Translations under genes and position numbers: made by a program
Shown: one piece after another, positions 25,687 to 33,023 of the stretch
Position numbering within the stretch: position 1 is the stretch's first letter
Layout of the letters: each line of letters begins with the position of its first letter
Notes under the pieces: generated by a model
The model's input: the letters and a program-made list of their open reading frames with translations, nothing else
The model's database searches: none
What the model was told of the DNA's origin: nothing
Origin: Chitinophagaceae bacterium
Lineage (GTDB): Bacteria; Bacteroidota; Bacteroidia; Chitinophagales; Chitinophagaceae
DNA: 33,025 nucleotides
Assembly (NCBI GenBank): GCA_947455605.1
Contig: CANGOX010000032.1
Span: 1-33,025 of the forward strand
Direction: 5' to 3'

Positions 25687-27021
25687 TCAGGGTTTGAATC
25701 TTTCTACCAGTTCTTTTCCGGTAACAGGGTCTGTGCCTTTCATTTCCATATAAACTACATTGGGCGACCAGAACGTACCACCATCTACTTTCACAAATAT
25801 CCTGCTCAACAATGCCTGTTTTTGATTGATAGTTGCATATACATGGTATTTATTGTCTTTTGGAGAAGGCATCAGCATCAGTGTCTGCTTCTTATAAGAA
25901 ACAAAATGAAGCTTATAGGTTCCATTTCCCTGCGACGTTGATTTGATACCATAGGCAAATACCCGCTGGATATAGTTAAGCTCTTTTTTTATTCCTCCTT
26001 CGGGATAACGGATCCAGAATACATGTACCGGTGATTCTTCATTCAGCTTGCCGTTAGCATCCATGTTCAGTTCACATACAATGGTATTGGTATTGGTAGT
26101 TCGCTGGAGGTAAAATAACTGTTTAGGGTTACCGTTGGGAATGGGGAAACTATCCTGTGGATCGGTATTCAGTCTTTCCGGAGCTGAGATCATCGGTGAT
26201 GTTCTTACCGTTGTGTGTTTATCGGTAAAAGCAAAACCCGTTAACATAACCAACCCGATAGCCATGATCATTTTGCCGGAATGATGGCTACCTGCATTTT
26301 GCTTACTATCTCTTGCATCCAGGGTTTTCTTGGCACCCAATAATCTTTTAAGGGCAGTAAAATTTGTCAACACAGCCATCAGGGTTAAAGGAATCGTAAA
26401 TATAGACATGGTTTCCAGCACATGAAAAGAAATCCCGGAAATATACCATTTATGATCTCCGCCAACATAATGCCCCGTAATACCACAGGCTATCGCCGAA
26501 ACACCAATCAATACAACACGCTCAGGTCTTTGCATCAACCCGTCTTTACATTCAATACCCAGTCCTTCTGCCCTGGCCCTGGTATAACTCACCATCATAG
26601 AACCGATCAATGCGATAAAGGCAAAAAGAGAGCTCAGAAAATAATGATGCCCCACCAGATAATAACAGATACCCAGAAACATCACCAGCTCACTGTATCT
26701 GTCGAGAACAGAATCGTATAATGCTCCAAAAGAAGAACCCATTTTACCAATGCGGGCCACCTGACCATCCAGCATATCAAATAAACCGGCAAATAATATT
26801 AAAGCACCTGCCCATCCTACATAGGAAAGATCTCCGCGGTTTCCTTCTTCTGCGCCGGCTACAAAGATCACCGCAACACCTATATTCAATATAAAACCAA
26901 TCGTAGTAACTGCATTCGGGGTCAATCCCAGTTTGATCAATAGTTTCACAAACGGGTCTATTACAACATAAATCGCTTTCTGTAATTGTATTCTAAGGGG
27001 AGCTCTTTCCATTAACAGCAT
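25687..27021 (-). CDS. CDP-alcohol phosphatidyltransferase (PI-phosphate synthase-like) fused to DUF4833
   Basis: A 444-residue fusion. Residues about 15-228 are a CDP-alcohol phosphatidyltransferase with several membrane helices and the complete metal motif: D82, D85-G86, A89-R90, G99, D103 and D107 in FDMLDGQVAR and FGALYDSVLDRYSE. After a polar linker (230-249) comes a hydrophobic segment starting at M251 that looks like a former signal peptide, then a periplasmic beta-rich domain (about 292-444) matching DUF4833: RTTNTNTIVCELNM, HVFWIRYPEGG, FVSYKKQT, KYHVYATI and KVDGGTFWSPNV. PgsA and CDP-alcohol enzymes for other head groups share the motif. The neighbouring IPC synthase and PgpA phosphatase favour phosphatidylinositol-phosphate synthesis. 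An alternative ATG is at 27012. Confidence 0.82.
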   Translation of the reverse strand: MLLMERAPLRIQLQKAIYVVIDPFVKLLIKLGLTPNAVTTIGFILNIGVAVIFVAGAEEGNRGDLSYVGWAGALILFAGLFDMLDGQVARIGKMGSSFGALYDSVLDRYSELVMFLGICYYLVGHHYFLSSLFAFIALIGSMMVSYTRARAEGLGIECKDGLMQRPERVVLIGVSAIACGITGHYVGGDHKWYISGISFHVLETMSIFTIPLTLMAVLTNFTALKRLLGAKKTLDARDSKQNAGSHHSGKMIMAIGLVMLTGFAFTDKHTTVRTSPMISAPERLNTDPQDSFPIPNGNPKQLFYLQRTTNTNTIVCELNMDANGKLNEESPVHVFWIRYPEGGIKKELNYIQRVFAYGIKSTSQGNGTYKLHFVSYKKQTLMLMPSPKDNKYHVYATINQKQALLSRIFVKVDGGTFWSPNVVYMEMKGTDPVTGKELVERFKP

Positions 27022-27042
27022 GCTTTTTCAAAAGTAAAATAA

Positions 27043-29592
27043 CTAAAAATCAAACTTGAACCTGGCCCTGATACCCAGACTGGCTACATATGGGTTTTCA
27101 AGATAGTTAAACCTTTTTACCAGGTCAACCCGTATCAACTTAAATATATTAGTAATACCTACGCTTCCTTCAATATAAGGTTTCTTGTCGAGTGAGAAGG
27201 TAGCAGGGCCACCATCTATCACCGGATATTTGATCAATGACGGATCATTGGCTGGTTTATTCTCATCCCGAACACCACCATACAACATCTTCAGAGAAAC
27301 CACTTCACGCCATTTCAGTTTCTTTAGTAAAGGTATCCGGTTAAAGAAAAGACCGTTAAAATGATGATCGATATTTACAGCAAAAAAATGATCACTCACA
27401 AATTCCTGGAAGTTCATCAGGTTATACGAATTCAATTGGTATGCATAGGTCTGGTTGGCACGGTGTATGGTCATTAAAGGATAAGGCAATTTCCCAAAGA
27501 TATAGCCACCCTCAAGTACCAGATCGCTATAACCCAACTGCGACATGAATGCACGTTTCTCAAATCTTGCCGTAATATTCTGATAATTGTATTCGCTGTT
27601 CATCACCCCTTTCACTCCCGCAATAAAACGCACCGTGATAATGGGATATTTATTAATGATAGGAATACGGTATACTTTTCCCTGATAGAACTGCTCATGC
27701 GGTGCCCAGCGCAATTCACCGGAGAATTCACTGGTAATGAGCTTGCTTACATTTACCGTAGTTCCATTCTCCACTTTGGTATATACAATAGAGCCGGCGG
27801 GTTCCTGCTTCCAGTTCTTAAATCCTAAGGTATAAGAAAGGTGATTAGGCAATTCGTGTACATAATCTACTTTAAAATTGCTGTTATACAACCAACGGTC
27901 GTTCTTACCCCTTTTAAAAGAGAGCAGGAAATTATCTTCCGATACAAACTGTAATTCCTGACCCGGAATTTTTGTATCGTGCTGGTACCCTACCCGTATA
28001 AAATTCAATGGATATTCATAGATCGATTTATTATTGAGTGAGTAGGTACTGCTCAGGAAATATTTCCATTTCTCATCTTTAAAACCATAGGCACCATATC
28101 CTTCAAAATAGATCCGCTTACTTAGCTTGGGGGTGGTTCGTCCACCCAATCTTAATTTGAAACCTTCAATAGGGTTAAAGCTATAGAAAGCTGCAGCCGG
28201 TCCGAGTTCAAAACCACCAAACGAAGTATAACCCGCTAACAGGAAGGTTAGAAAGGCCATCGTTCTGCGGAAAGAAGGCATTTTTTCCAGACTGTCTATA
28301 TTACTGTAAACTTTGGCTTCTACTGTGGTTAGGGTATCGTGGCGGCTGGCAACCCAGAAACTATCGGGGTGTGCATCAGACTTATCCTGTTTCACCAATG
28401 CCGGTCCATCATATAGGGTATCCGGAAGGGCTTTGTTGATCTGAAAGTTTTTAAAAGATACGGTACGCTCACCAAAAAAACCACTGCCCGAATTCTTCGT
28501 CACACTGGCATCGGCCATCACTGTGCTCTTGCTGAGGTGATAACGATGGTCTTCACTTTTTTCAAAATCCAGGTCTATATGCAGTTCACGAACAAAATTT
28601 AGGTTGGCATTCTTGCTCAGAAACATATTCATTTTCTGCACAGAATAATTACCGTCAAGTGTAACCCACATATTACCTCTGAACAGCAGATCATTGGTGT
28701 TACGTGGTGTAAAATATATTTTGATCAGTTTTTGTCCGCTGGCATCAGTTGTGGTATCCCTGATGTAATACATATAAAAAGTAGGTGCCAGATCGGCTAT
28801 CGGACTCAGGAACTGGTAAGTGAATAAAGGAATATCATTATCATAGATATCAATATCCATGATCAACCGGTTCAGGTAACTGCTCACCCCGGCATTATCA
28901 ATGTATTCACCAAAATTTACACGCTTCTCCCCGGTTACAATGGTCTTGGTCTTCTCCGGTTTTTTGCGGAAATACTTTTTAGAGAGGGTTTCTTCCAGGA
29001 AAACAGGCAGTAATGATTTACCTTCTACCTTGGTGGTATCACGGTTCTCAAAAAGGAATTTATAATTTTTGAGCAGTTTTGAATTGGTAAGTTTATCATT
29101 AAAATTGCTCAGTGATACTTCCATTTTCTCATACTGGTCGTACTGCACATAATCATAATGATCGGTACGGTTGATCGCTTTGTTCTCTATCACACGTCTG
29201 ATCAGTTCTACCGCGGGATTGCCCTTATTCTTATAAGGTGCCCGTTTATTGGTGGTAACCGTTACATTATTGGTTGCCTTGGGATCGGTTTCCAGTTCAA
29301 AATTCAGGGTTTGGGTAGTGCCCGGAGTTATGTTTTTCAGGATCGTTTTATAGCCTACATAGGTTACCTGCACAATGGCAATATTACCGGAAGACCGTAA
29401 GGTGAATCTTCCCAGACTATCGGTAACAGTTCCTCTTCCACCTTTTAAAACAACGCTTACATATTGTAAAGGCTGTTTGCTGATCATATCCGAAACCACA
29501 CCCTGCACAACGGTTTGTGCAAAGCCCTGAACCAGACCCAATAAAAGGAACAGTACCACCAATCCTCCACTTATCTTTTTACTTTTCATCAT
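27043..29592 (-). CDS. DUF5686 outer-membrane protein with carboxypeptidase-regulatory-like domain
   Basis: An 849-residue exported protein. Signal peptide about 1-26 (ending GFAQ), then a carboxypeptidase-D regulatory-like domain about 27-104 (VVQGVVSDMISKQPLQYVSV, VTDSLGRFTLRSSG, VTYVGYKT), as in TonB-dependent receptors and other Bacteroidota surface proteins. The rest matches the DUF5686 pattern: alternating amphipathic strands with many aromatic residues and a terminal LGIRARFKFDF, a beta-barrel insertion signal ending in Phe. There is no plug domain or TonB box, so it is not an SusC-type receptor. It lies 3 bases after the gtrA-like gene and 21 before the phosphotransferase, so it is part of the lipid operon and may help place or use inositol lipids in the outer membrane. 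That role is inference. Confidence 0.82.
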   Translation of the reverse strand: MMKSKKISGGLVVLFLLLGLVQGFAQTVVQGVVSDMISKQPLQYVSVVLKGGRGTVTDSLGRFTLRSSGNIAIVQVTYVGYKTILKNITPGTTQTLNFELETDPKATNNVTVTTNKRAPYKNKGNPAVELIRRVIENKAINRTDHYDYVQYDQYEKMEVSLSNFNDKLTNSKLLKNYKFLFENRDTTKVEGKSLLPVFLEETLSKKYFRKKPEKTKTIVTGEKRVNFGEYIDNAGVSSYLNRLIMDIDIYDNDIPLFTYQFLSPIADLAPTFYMYYIRDTTTDASGQKLIKIYFTPRNTNDLLFRGNMWVTLDGNYSVQKMNMFLSKNANLNFVRELHIDLDFEKSEDHRYHLSKSTVMADASVTKNSGSGFFGERTVSFKNFQINKALPDTLYDGPALVKQDKSDAHPDSFWVASRHDTLTTVEAKVYSNIDSLEKMPSFRRTMAFLTFLLAGYTSFGGFELGPAAAFYSFNPIEGFKLRLGGRTTPKLSKRIYFEGYGAYGFKDEKWKYFLSSTYSLNNKSIYEYPLNFIRVGYQHDTKIPGQELQFVSEDNFLLSFKRGKNDRWLYNSNFKVDYVHELPNHLSYTLGFKNWKQEPAGSIVYTKVENGTTVNVSKLITSEFSGELRWAPHEQFYQGKVYRIPIINKYPIITVRFIAGVKGVMNSEYNYQNITARFEKRAFMSQLGYSDLVLEGGYIFGKLPYPLMTIHRANQTYAYQLNSYNLMNFQEFVSDHFFAVNIDHHFNGLFFNRIPLLKKLKWREVVSLKMLYGGVRDENKPANDPSLIKYPVIDGGPATFSLDKKPYIEGSVGITNIFKLIRVDLVKRFNYLENPYVASLGIRARFKFDF

Positions 29593-29595
29593 TCT

Positions 29596-29967
29596 TTATT
29601 TAAACACAAATCGCTTTTGCAACACGTAATTATAAAATATACCCACCATACCCGATACGGCAATTTTGGAGACCAGGTAACTGATCTTACCGTAATGCGT
29701 TAAAAAAAATACACCACCCGACACCAAAACCAGGTTTCCTACCCATACCATCACATATTTAAAGGCCTGGAAATGGATCTTTTTATCCTTAGCCTTAAAT
29801 ACCCAGGAACGGTTCATTGTAAAATTGACAATACCCCCACTCACTGTTCCTATGATACTGGCCAGCAAATACCAACAGCCCAGCAGCTCTTTAAAAACGA
29901 TCGTAACTCCAAAGTCAACAGCTGTTGCCGTTAAAGATGCTGCCTGTGCCTTGATGAATGTAGCCAT
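29596..29967 (-). CDS. GtrA-like membrane protein
   Basis: Protein of 123 residues with four membrane helices (about 7-28, 33-52, 70-91 and 96-117). It has the GtrA family (PF04138) pattern: SLTATAVDFGVTIVF, GTVSGGIVNFTMNRSWVF, and the C-terminal YNYVLQKRFVF. GtrA proteins are thought to help flip or present polyprenyl-linked sugars or other lipid-linked groups. In this operon it could flip phosphoinositol lipid intermediates, or serve glycosylation of inositol lipids; no glycosyltransferase is in the operon. It follows the PgpA-like gene by 10 bases and precedes the DUF5686 gene by 3, so it is surely co-transcribed. Confidence 0.88.
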   Translation of the reverse strand: MATFIKAQAASLTATAVDFGVTIVFKELLGCWYLLASIIGTVSGGIVNFTMNRSWVFKAKDKKIHFQAFKYVMVWVGNLVLVSGGVFFLTHYGKISYLVSKIAVSGMVGIFYNYVLQKRFVFK

Positions 29968-29977
29968 GTATGGTAAC

Positions 29978-30424
29978 TCAGTTTATATAAACGATCATTT
30001 GTAAAATGATATTGGCAAACACCCCGGCCAACACATCATCTGCCATAACCCCCCAGCCACCAGGCAATGCTTCTGCCTTTTTAATGAAGAAGGGTTTCAC
30101 AATATCAAAAAAACGAAACAGTACAAAACCAATGATCAGGAATTTTACTGTTACGGGTATAAACAGCAACGTGATACACATTCCCGCCACTTCATCGATC
30201 ACTACTTTGCTGCTGTCGCTGCCCCAGTGCTCTTCAACTTTATTTCCTACCCAAACACCCAATGCCGTTATCAAAATGGTAACAGGCAACAGGTAATATT
30301 GAAATTTACCATCCTGCTGTAACCAGAACCAACACAAACAAACTACCGCAGCTGCTATAGAACCTCCGCCCTTAATAAGGCCGATCCCAAATACAGATGC
30401 TATGGTCTTATTAAGCCTGTTCAT
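29978..30424 (-). CDS. PgpA-type phosphatase (phosphatidylglycerophosphatase A family)
   Basis: Membrane phosphatase of 148 residues. Family motifs: GLIKGGGSIAAA (15-26), VWVGNKVEEHWGSDSSKVVIDE (split here as residues 57-68 and 69-78), DEVAGM (77-82), FRFFDIVKPF (103-112), ALPGGWGVMADD (119-130) and the final helix. PgpA removes phosphate from phosphatidylglycerophosphate. In this operon, next to a CDP-alcohol transferase and an IPC synthase, the more likely substrate is phosphatidylinositol phosphate, as for the homologue in the Bacteroides inositol-lipid cluster. The ATG overlaps the TetR stop by 4 bases (ATGA), so the two are translationally coupled. The pgpA name is not assigned because the substrate is uncertain. 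Confidence 0.88.
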   Translation of the reverse strand: MNRLNKTIASVFGIGLIKGGGSIAAAVVCLCWFWLQQDGKFQYYLLPVTILITALGVWVGNKVEEHWGSDSSKVVIDEVAGMCITLLFIPVTVKFLIIGFVLFRFFDIVKPFFIKKAEALPGGWGVMADDVLAGVFANIILQMIVYIN

Positions 30425-31035
30425 TTTACAGTAGCGGGTTGATGAACATTTTTCAACCCCCGCATCATAATACCCATGATCGATTCCATACGCGATTCCA
30501 GTTTTGCATATTTGTCTGTAAACAGATCACGCTCCAGTCCACGCAAGGAGCTCACCATTACTGATGGCAGGATATCCATATCTTTTTTGATCATTTTACT
30601 AAACTCACCATTCCTGATCCCAAACTCCAGGATCTCTTTTACCAAATGGGTTTCCTGAAGATCATATTCGGCATGCAGGTGTTTCATACAACGGAGTGTA
30701 TCCTGTATCTCTCCCTTTACGATCTTACAGAGATTGGCCCGTTTTTGTAAGGCTTTTATCTTGGAAAGCGTAAATACTTTTAGTTTTTCTTCCGCAGTTT
30801 CTGCCTTTTCCACTGCCTGTTTCACATAATGAAACACTTCACCCATTTCTTTCTGTACTACTGCGTCAAATATGTCTTCCTTGCTGCAGAAATAATAATA
30901 GAGTGTGCTCTTACCCTTGCCCATGGCTTTGGCAATATCTTCCATGGTAGTTTTCTTAACACCAAACTGCTGGAAAAGTTTCTGGGCTTCCTTGAGGATC
31001 TCGTCCTTGATGATATCGTCCTTCGTGATCAGCAT
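30421..31035 (-). CDS. TetR-family repressor heading the lipid operon
   Basis: A 204-residue regulator with an N-terminal TetR helix-turn-helix (about 10-56): ILKEAQKLFQQFGVKKTTMED, then IAKAMGKGKSTLYYYFCSKEDIF with the recognition helix at about 41-49. The C-terminal ligand domain is all helical and has no recognisable signature, though the length and the lipid context suggest a fatty-acid or lipid effector. A perfect inverted repeat 6-26 bases before its ATG overlaps the probable -7 box, as expected for self-repression. The stop overlaps the start of the PgpA-like gene, so it regulates its own operon of six genes. Effector and other targets are unknown. Confidence 0.9.
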   Translation of the reverse strand: MLITKDDIIKDEILKEAQKLFQQFGVKKTTMEDIAKAMGKGKSTLYYYFCSKEDIFDAVVQKEMGEVFHYVKQAVEKAETAEEKLKVFTLSKIKALQKRANLCKIVKGEIQDTLRCMKHLHAEYDLQETHLVKEILEFGIRNGEFSKMIKKDMDILPSVMVSSLRGLERDLFTDKYAKLESRMESIMGIMMRGLKNVHQPATVK

Positions 31036-31040
31036 TTTTC

Positions 31041-31066
31041 GACCAAAATCGTATTTTGGTCCAAAA
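31041..31066. promoter_or_regulatory. Probable TetR operator
   Basis: GACCAAAAT (31041-31049) and ATTTTGGTC (31053-31061) are perfect inverted arms around CGT. A second overlapping palindrome, TTTTGGTCCAAAA, runs 31054-31066. The site lies just upstream of the tetR ATG and covers the -7 box. Confidence 0.75.
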
Positions 31067-31069
31067 GTA
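31062..31069 (-). promoter_or_regulatory. -7 box of the tetR-lipid operon
   Basis: TACTTTTG on the minus strand is a perfect TAnnTTTG. It overlaps the second operator palindrome, so bound repressor would block it. No TTTG is seen at the usual -33 distance. The start site would be near 31055, about 20 bases before the tetR ATG. Confidence 0.6.
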
Positions 31070-31106
31070 GGATAAAACAGGTATTGATGCTATACCGTTT
31101 GTCAAA

Positions 31107-32177
31107 TTAGCTGTTCTTTAACGCAAAATCCTTCATCAGGTTGCAGAATATCTGCACACTTGACAGGGGTAAAGCATTATACATACTAACTCGCACGCCA
31201 CCAACGGTTCGGTAACCCTTTACACCGATCATCCCTTCTTTTTTACAACGCTCCAAAAAAGGCGCTTCCAATTCGGGGTTGCTGAGAAAGAACACAGCAT
31301 TCATCTGGCTCCTGTCTTCTTTAGCTATAGGGGAGGTAAAAACAGGAAGTGAATCCAGTGTATGATATAAGAGGTCTGCTTTTTCTGTACTTCTTTTTTC
31401 CATTTCTGCCAGTCCGCCTTCTGCAATGATCCAGCGAAGGGTGAGCATACTCACATATACCGCAAACACAGGAGGCGTATTCATCAAAGAACCGGCCTCA
31501 ATGTGTTTCTGGTAATTCATGATGGTAGGGATCTTGCGTTTGATCTTACCAAGTATATCTTTTTTGATTACCACCAGGTTAACACCCGCTGCACCCATAT
31601 TCTTTTGTGCACCGGCGTAGATCAGTGAGAATTTTTTGAAATCTACCGGTCTGCTGAAGATATCACTGCTCATATCCGCTATCAGTGGAATATTTGTGTC
31701 AGGATATTGATGCCATTGGGTGCCTTCCACTGTATTATTACTGGTGATATGGAGGTATCTGGCATTTTCCGGAATATCGAAATGCTTTTGAATATAACTA
31801 TGTTTCTTATCTGATGTATCCGCAACCACTACTACATTGCCAAACAGTGCCGCCTCTTTGGAGGCTTTGCTTCCCCAGATCCCGTTATCACAATATGCCG
31901 CTGTTTCACCATCATCCAACAAATTCATGGGTACCTGCATAAACTGTGTTGTGGCACCGCCATGCAGGAACAATACTTCATAGCTATCATCTAACTGCAT
32001 CAGCTGTTTTACTGAGGATACGGCCTCATTCAATATATCCTGGAACCAGGGTGTACGATGGCCTATCTCCAGTATGGACAAACCTGTATCATTAAAATTA
32101 AGTATGGCTTTGGCAGCTTCTTCCAGCACAGGTTGTGGCAGAATGGATGGTCCTGAATTAAAATTATGGAGTTTCAT
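31107..32177 (-). CDS. serC: Phosphoserine aminotransferase
   Basis: PLP enzyme that makes 3-phosphoserine from 3-phosphohydroxypyruvate and glutamate, second step of serine synthesis. From the ATG at 32177 (MKLHNFNSGPS) it is 356 residues, the normal length; earlier the frame opens only with TTG. The PLP lysine is K192 in YAGAQKNMGAAG; other family segments are FNSGPSILP, LHGGATTQFMQVPMNL and GVKGYRTVGGVRVSMYNALP near the end. Serine is the head-group and sphingoid-base precursor, so its place next to a probable inositol-sphingolipid operon may be meaningful. The 71 bases to tetR carry that operon's own promoter. A large hairpin separates it from the DUF502 gene. Confidence 0.95.
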   Translation of the reverse strand: MKLHNFNSGPSILPQPVLEEAAKAILNFNDTGLSILEIGHRTPWFQDILNEAVSSVKQLMQLDDSYEVLFLHGGATTQFMQVPMNLLDDGETAAYCDNGIWGSKASKEAALFGNVVVVADTSDKKHSYIQKHFDIPENARYLHITSNNTVEGTQWHQYPDTNIPLIADMSSDIFSRPVDFKKFSLIYAGAQKNMGAAGVNLVVIKKDILGKIKRKIPTIMNYQKHIEAGSLMNTPPVFAVYVSMLTLRWIIAEGGLAEMEKRSTEKADLLYHTLDSLPVFTSPIAKEDRSQMNAVFFLSNPELEAPFLERCKKEGMIGVKGYRTVGGVRVSMYNALPLSSVQIFCNLMKDFALKNS

Positions 32178-32234
32178 TACGATTGCTTGAGGAGGCAAAG
32201 TAAAATCATTTATATGAAATGGGGGTCTGAGGAA

Positions 32235-32310
32235 TTCGTGAGTCGTGAATCGTGAGTCGTGAGTACGGTTTAGAGATAAAACTCACGACTGACGTCTCAC
32301 GATTCACGAA
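32235..32310. repeat. CGTGAGT word-repeat hairpin between DUF502 gene and serC
   Basis: The left arm (32235-32264) and right arm (32281-32310) are 30 bases each and complementary at 26 positions, around a 16-base loop. The arms are made of the reiterated words CGTGAGT and CGTGAAT. The same words recur at the right edge of the window, on the other side of the DUF502 gene. Confidence 0.75.
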
Positions 32311-32312
32311 GC

Positions 32313-32960
32313 CTACTCATGCACATCCGTAACTCCACCCGAAACCGTATACTTCATTGCATCAGCAGCACTCACATGCGGCAGAAGTCTTACCCGATCT
32401 TTGGGAACGATATAAGTAATTCCGGAGATTGCATAAGAATGTGGAACATAAACGGTTACATGTTCGGGCATACCCAATTCATGGGTATCCTGTTGTGTGA
32501 TGAAACCGATACGCCAAACATCGGGTGCATCAACATTCACAAGCACCGGTTTATCAAATTTCTTTTTATTACCGGCAAATGCTTCGAGAAAATCTTTTAC
32601 AGAAGAATAGATGAATTTAATGCCCGGTGTTTTTTCCAATAACGAATCCAATATAGACACTAGCCTTACTCCTACAAACAAAGAAGAAAGCCAACCCACC
32701 GTTAGTACCAGGGCGATCACCACAATAAAGCCCAGCCCCGGTATCTTATTTAAGTTTCCCGCCGCATCTTTTGCGAGCAGTCCCGGTGCCACATTATGAA
32801 TAATATTAGGAAGAATATCATCTACAAAATTGAACAGCCCCAACACCACCCAGATAGTGATTCCTATTGGCGCTAATACAATCAGCCCCTGAAAGAAATA
32901 TTGCAATAATTTCCTCAGATAAGCCCGGAAAGTGAGTCTGCGTTCGTCCCTGTTCATCAT
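32313..32960 (-). CDS. DUF502 family membrane protein
   Basis: Protein of 215 residues with two N-terminal membrane helices (about 22-45 and 75-97) and a soluble C-terminal part. It matches the DUF502 (PF04367) pattern: FFQGLIVLAPIGITIWVV, GLGFIVVIALVLTVGWLSS, EKTPGIKFIYSSVKDFLEAF and the later VTVYVPHSYAISG-like segment with PDVWRIGFITQ. Function unknown. The ATG pair at 32960/32957 gives two equivalent starts. Its stop lies 3 bases from the large word-repeat hairpin. It is not tightly linked to serC, so co-transcription is possible but unproven. Confidence 0.85.
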   Translation of the reverse strand: MMNRDERRLTFRAYLRKLLQYFFQGLIVLAPIGITIWVVLGLFNFVDDILPNIIHNVAPGLLAKDAAGNLNKIPGLGFIVVIALVLTVGWLSSLFVGVRLVSILDSLLEKTPGIKFIYSSVKDFLEAFAGNKKKFDKPVLVNVDAPDVWRIGFITQQDTHELGMPEHVTVYVPHSYAISGITYIVPKDRVRLLPHVSAADAMKYTVSGGVTDVHE

Positions 32961-33012
32961 AATGAAATGTAAAGTAACTAAGAAAACAGCATTTCTGCAG
33001 GGTTTTCGGGTA

Positions 33013-33023
33013 CGTGAGTCGTG
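33013..33023. repeat. Start of a second CGTGAGT word repeat, cut by window edge
   Basis: CGTGAGTCGTG repeats the words of the hairpin at 32235-32310. The rest of the element would lie beyond the right edge, so no pairing can be shown. Confidence 0.35.

Noticed and set aside
32235..32310. Short reiterated words taken as a possible CRISPR array
   Set aside because: The words are 6-10 bases, with no constant spacers and a hairpin layout; no cas genes are present.
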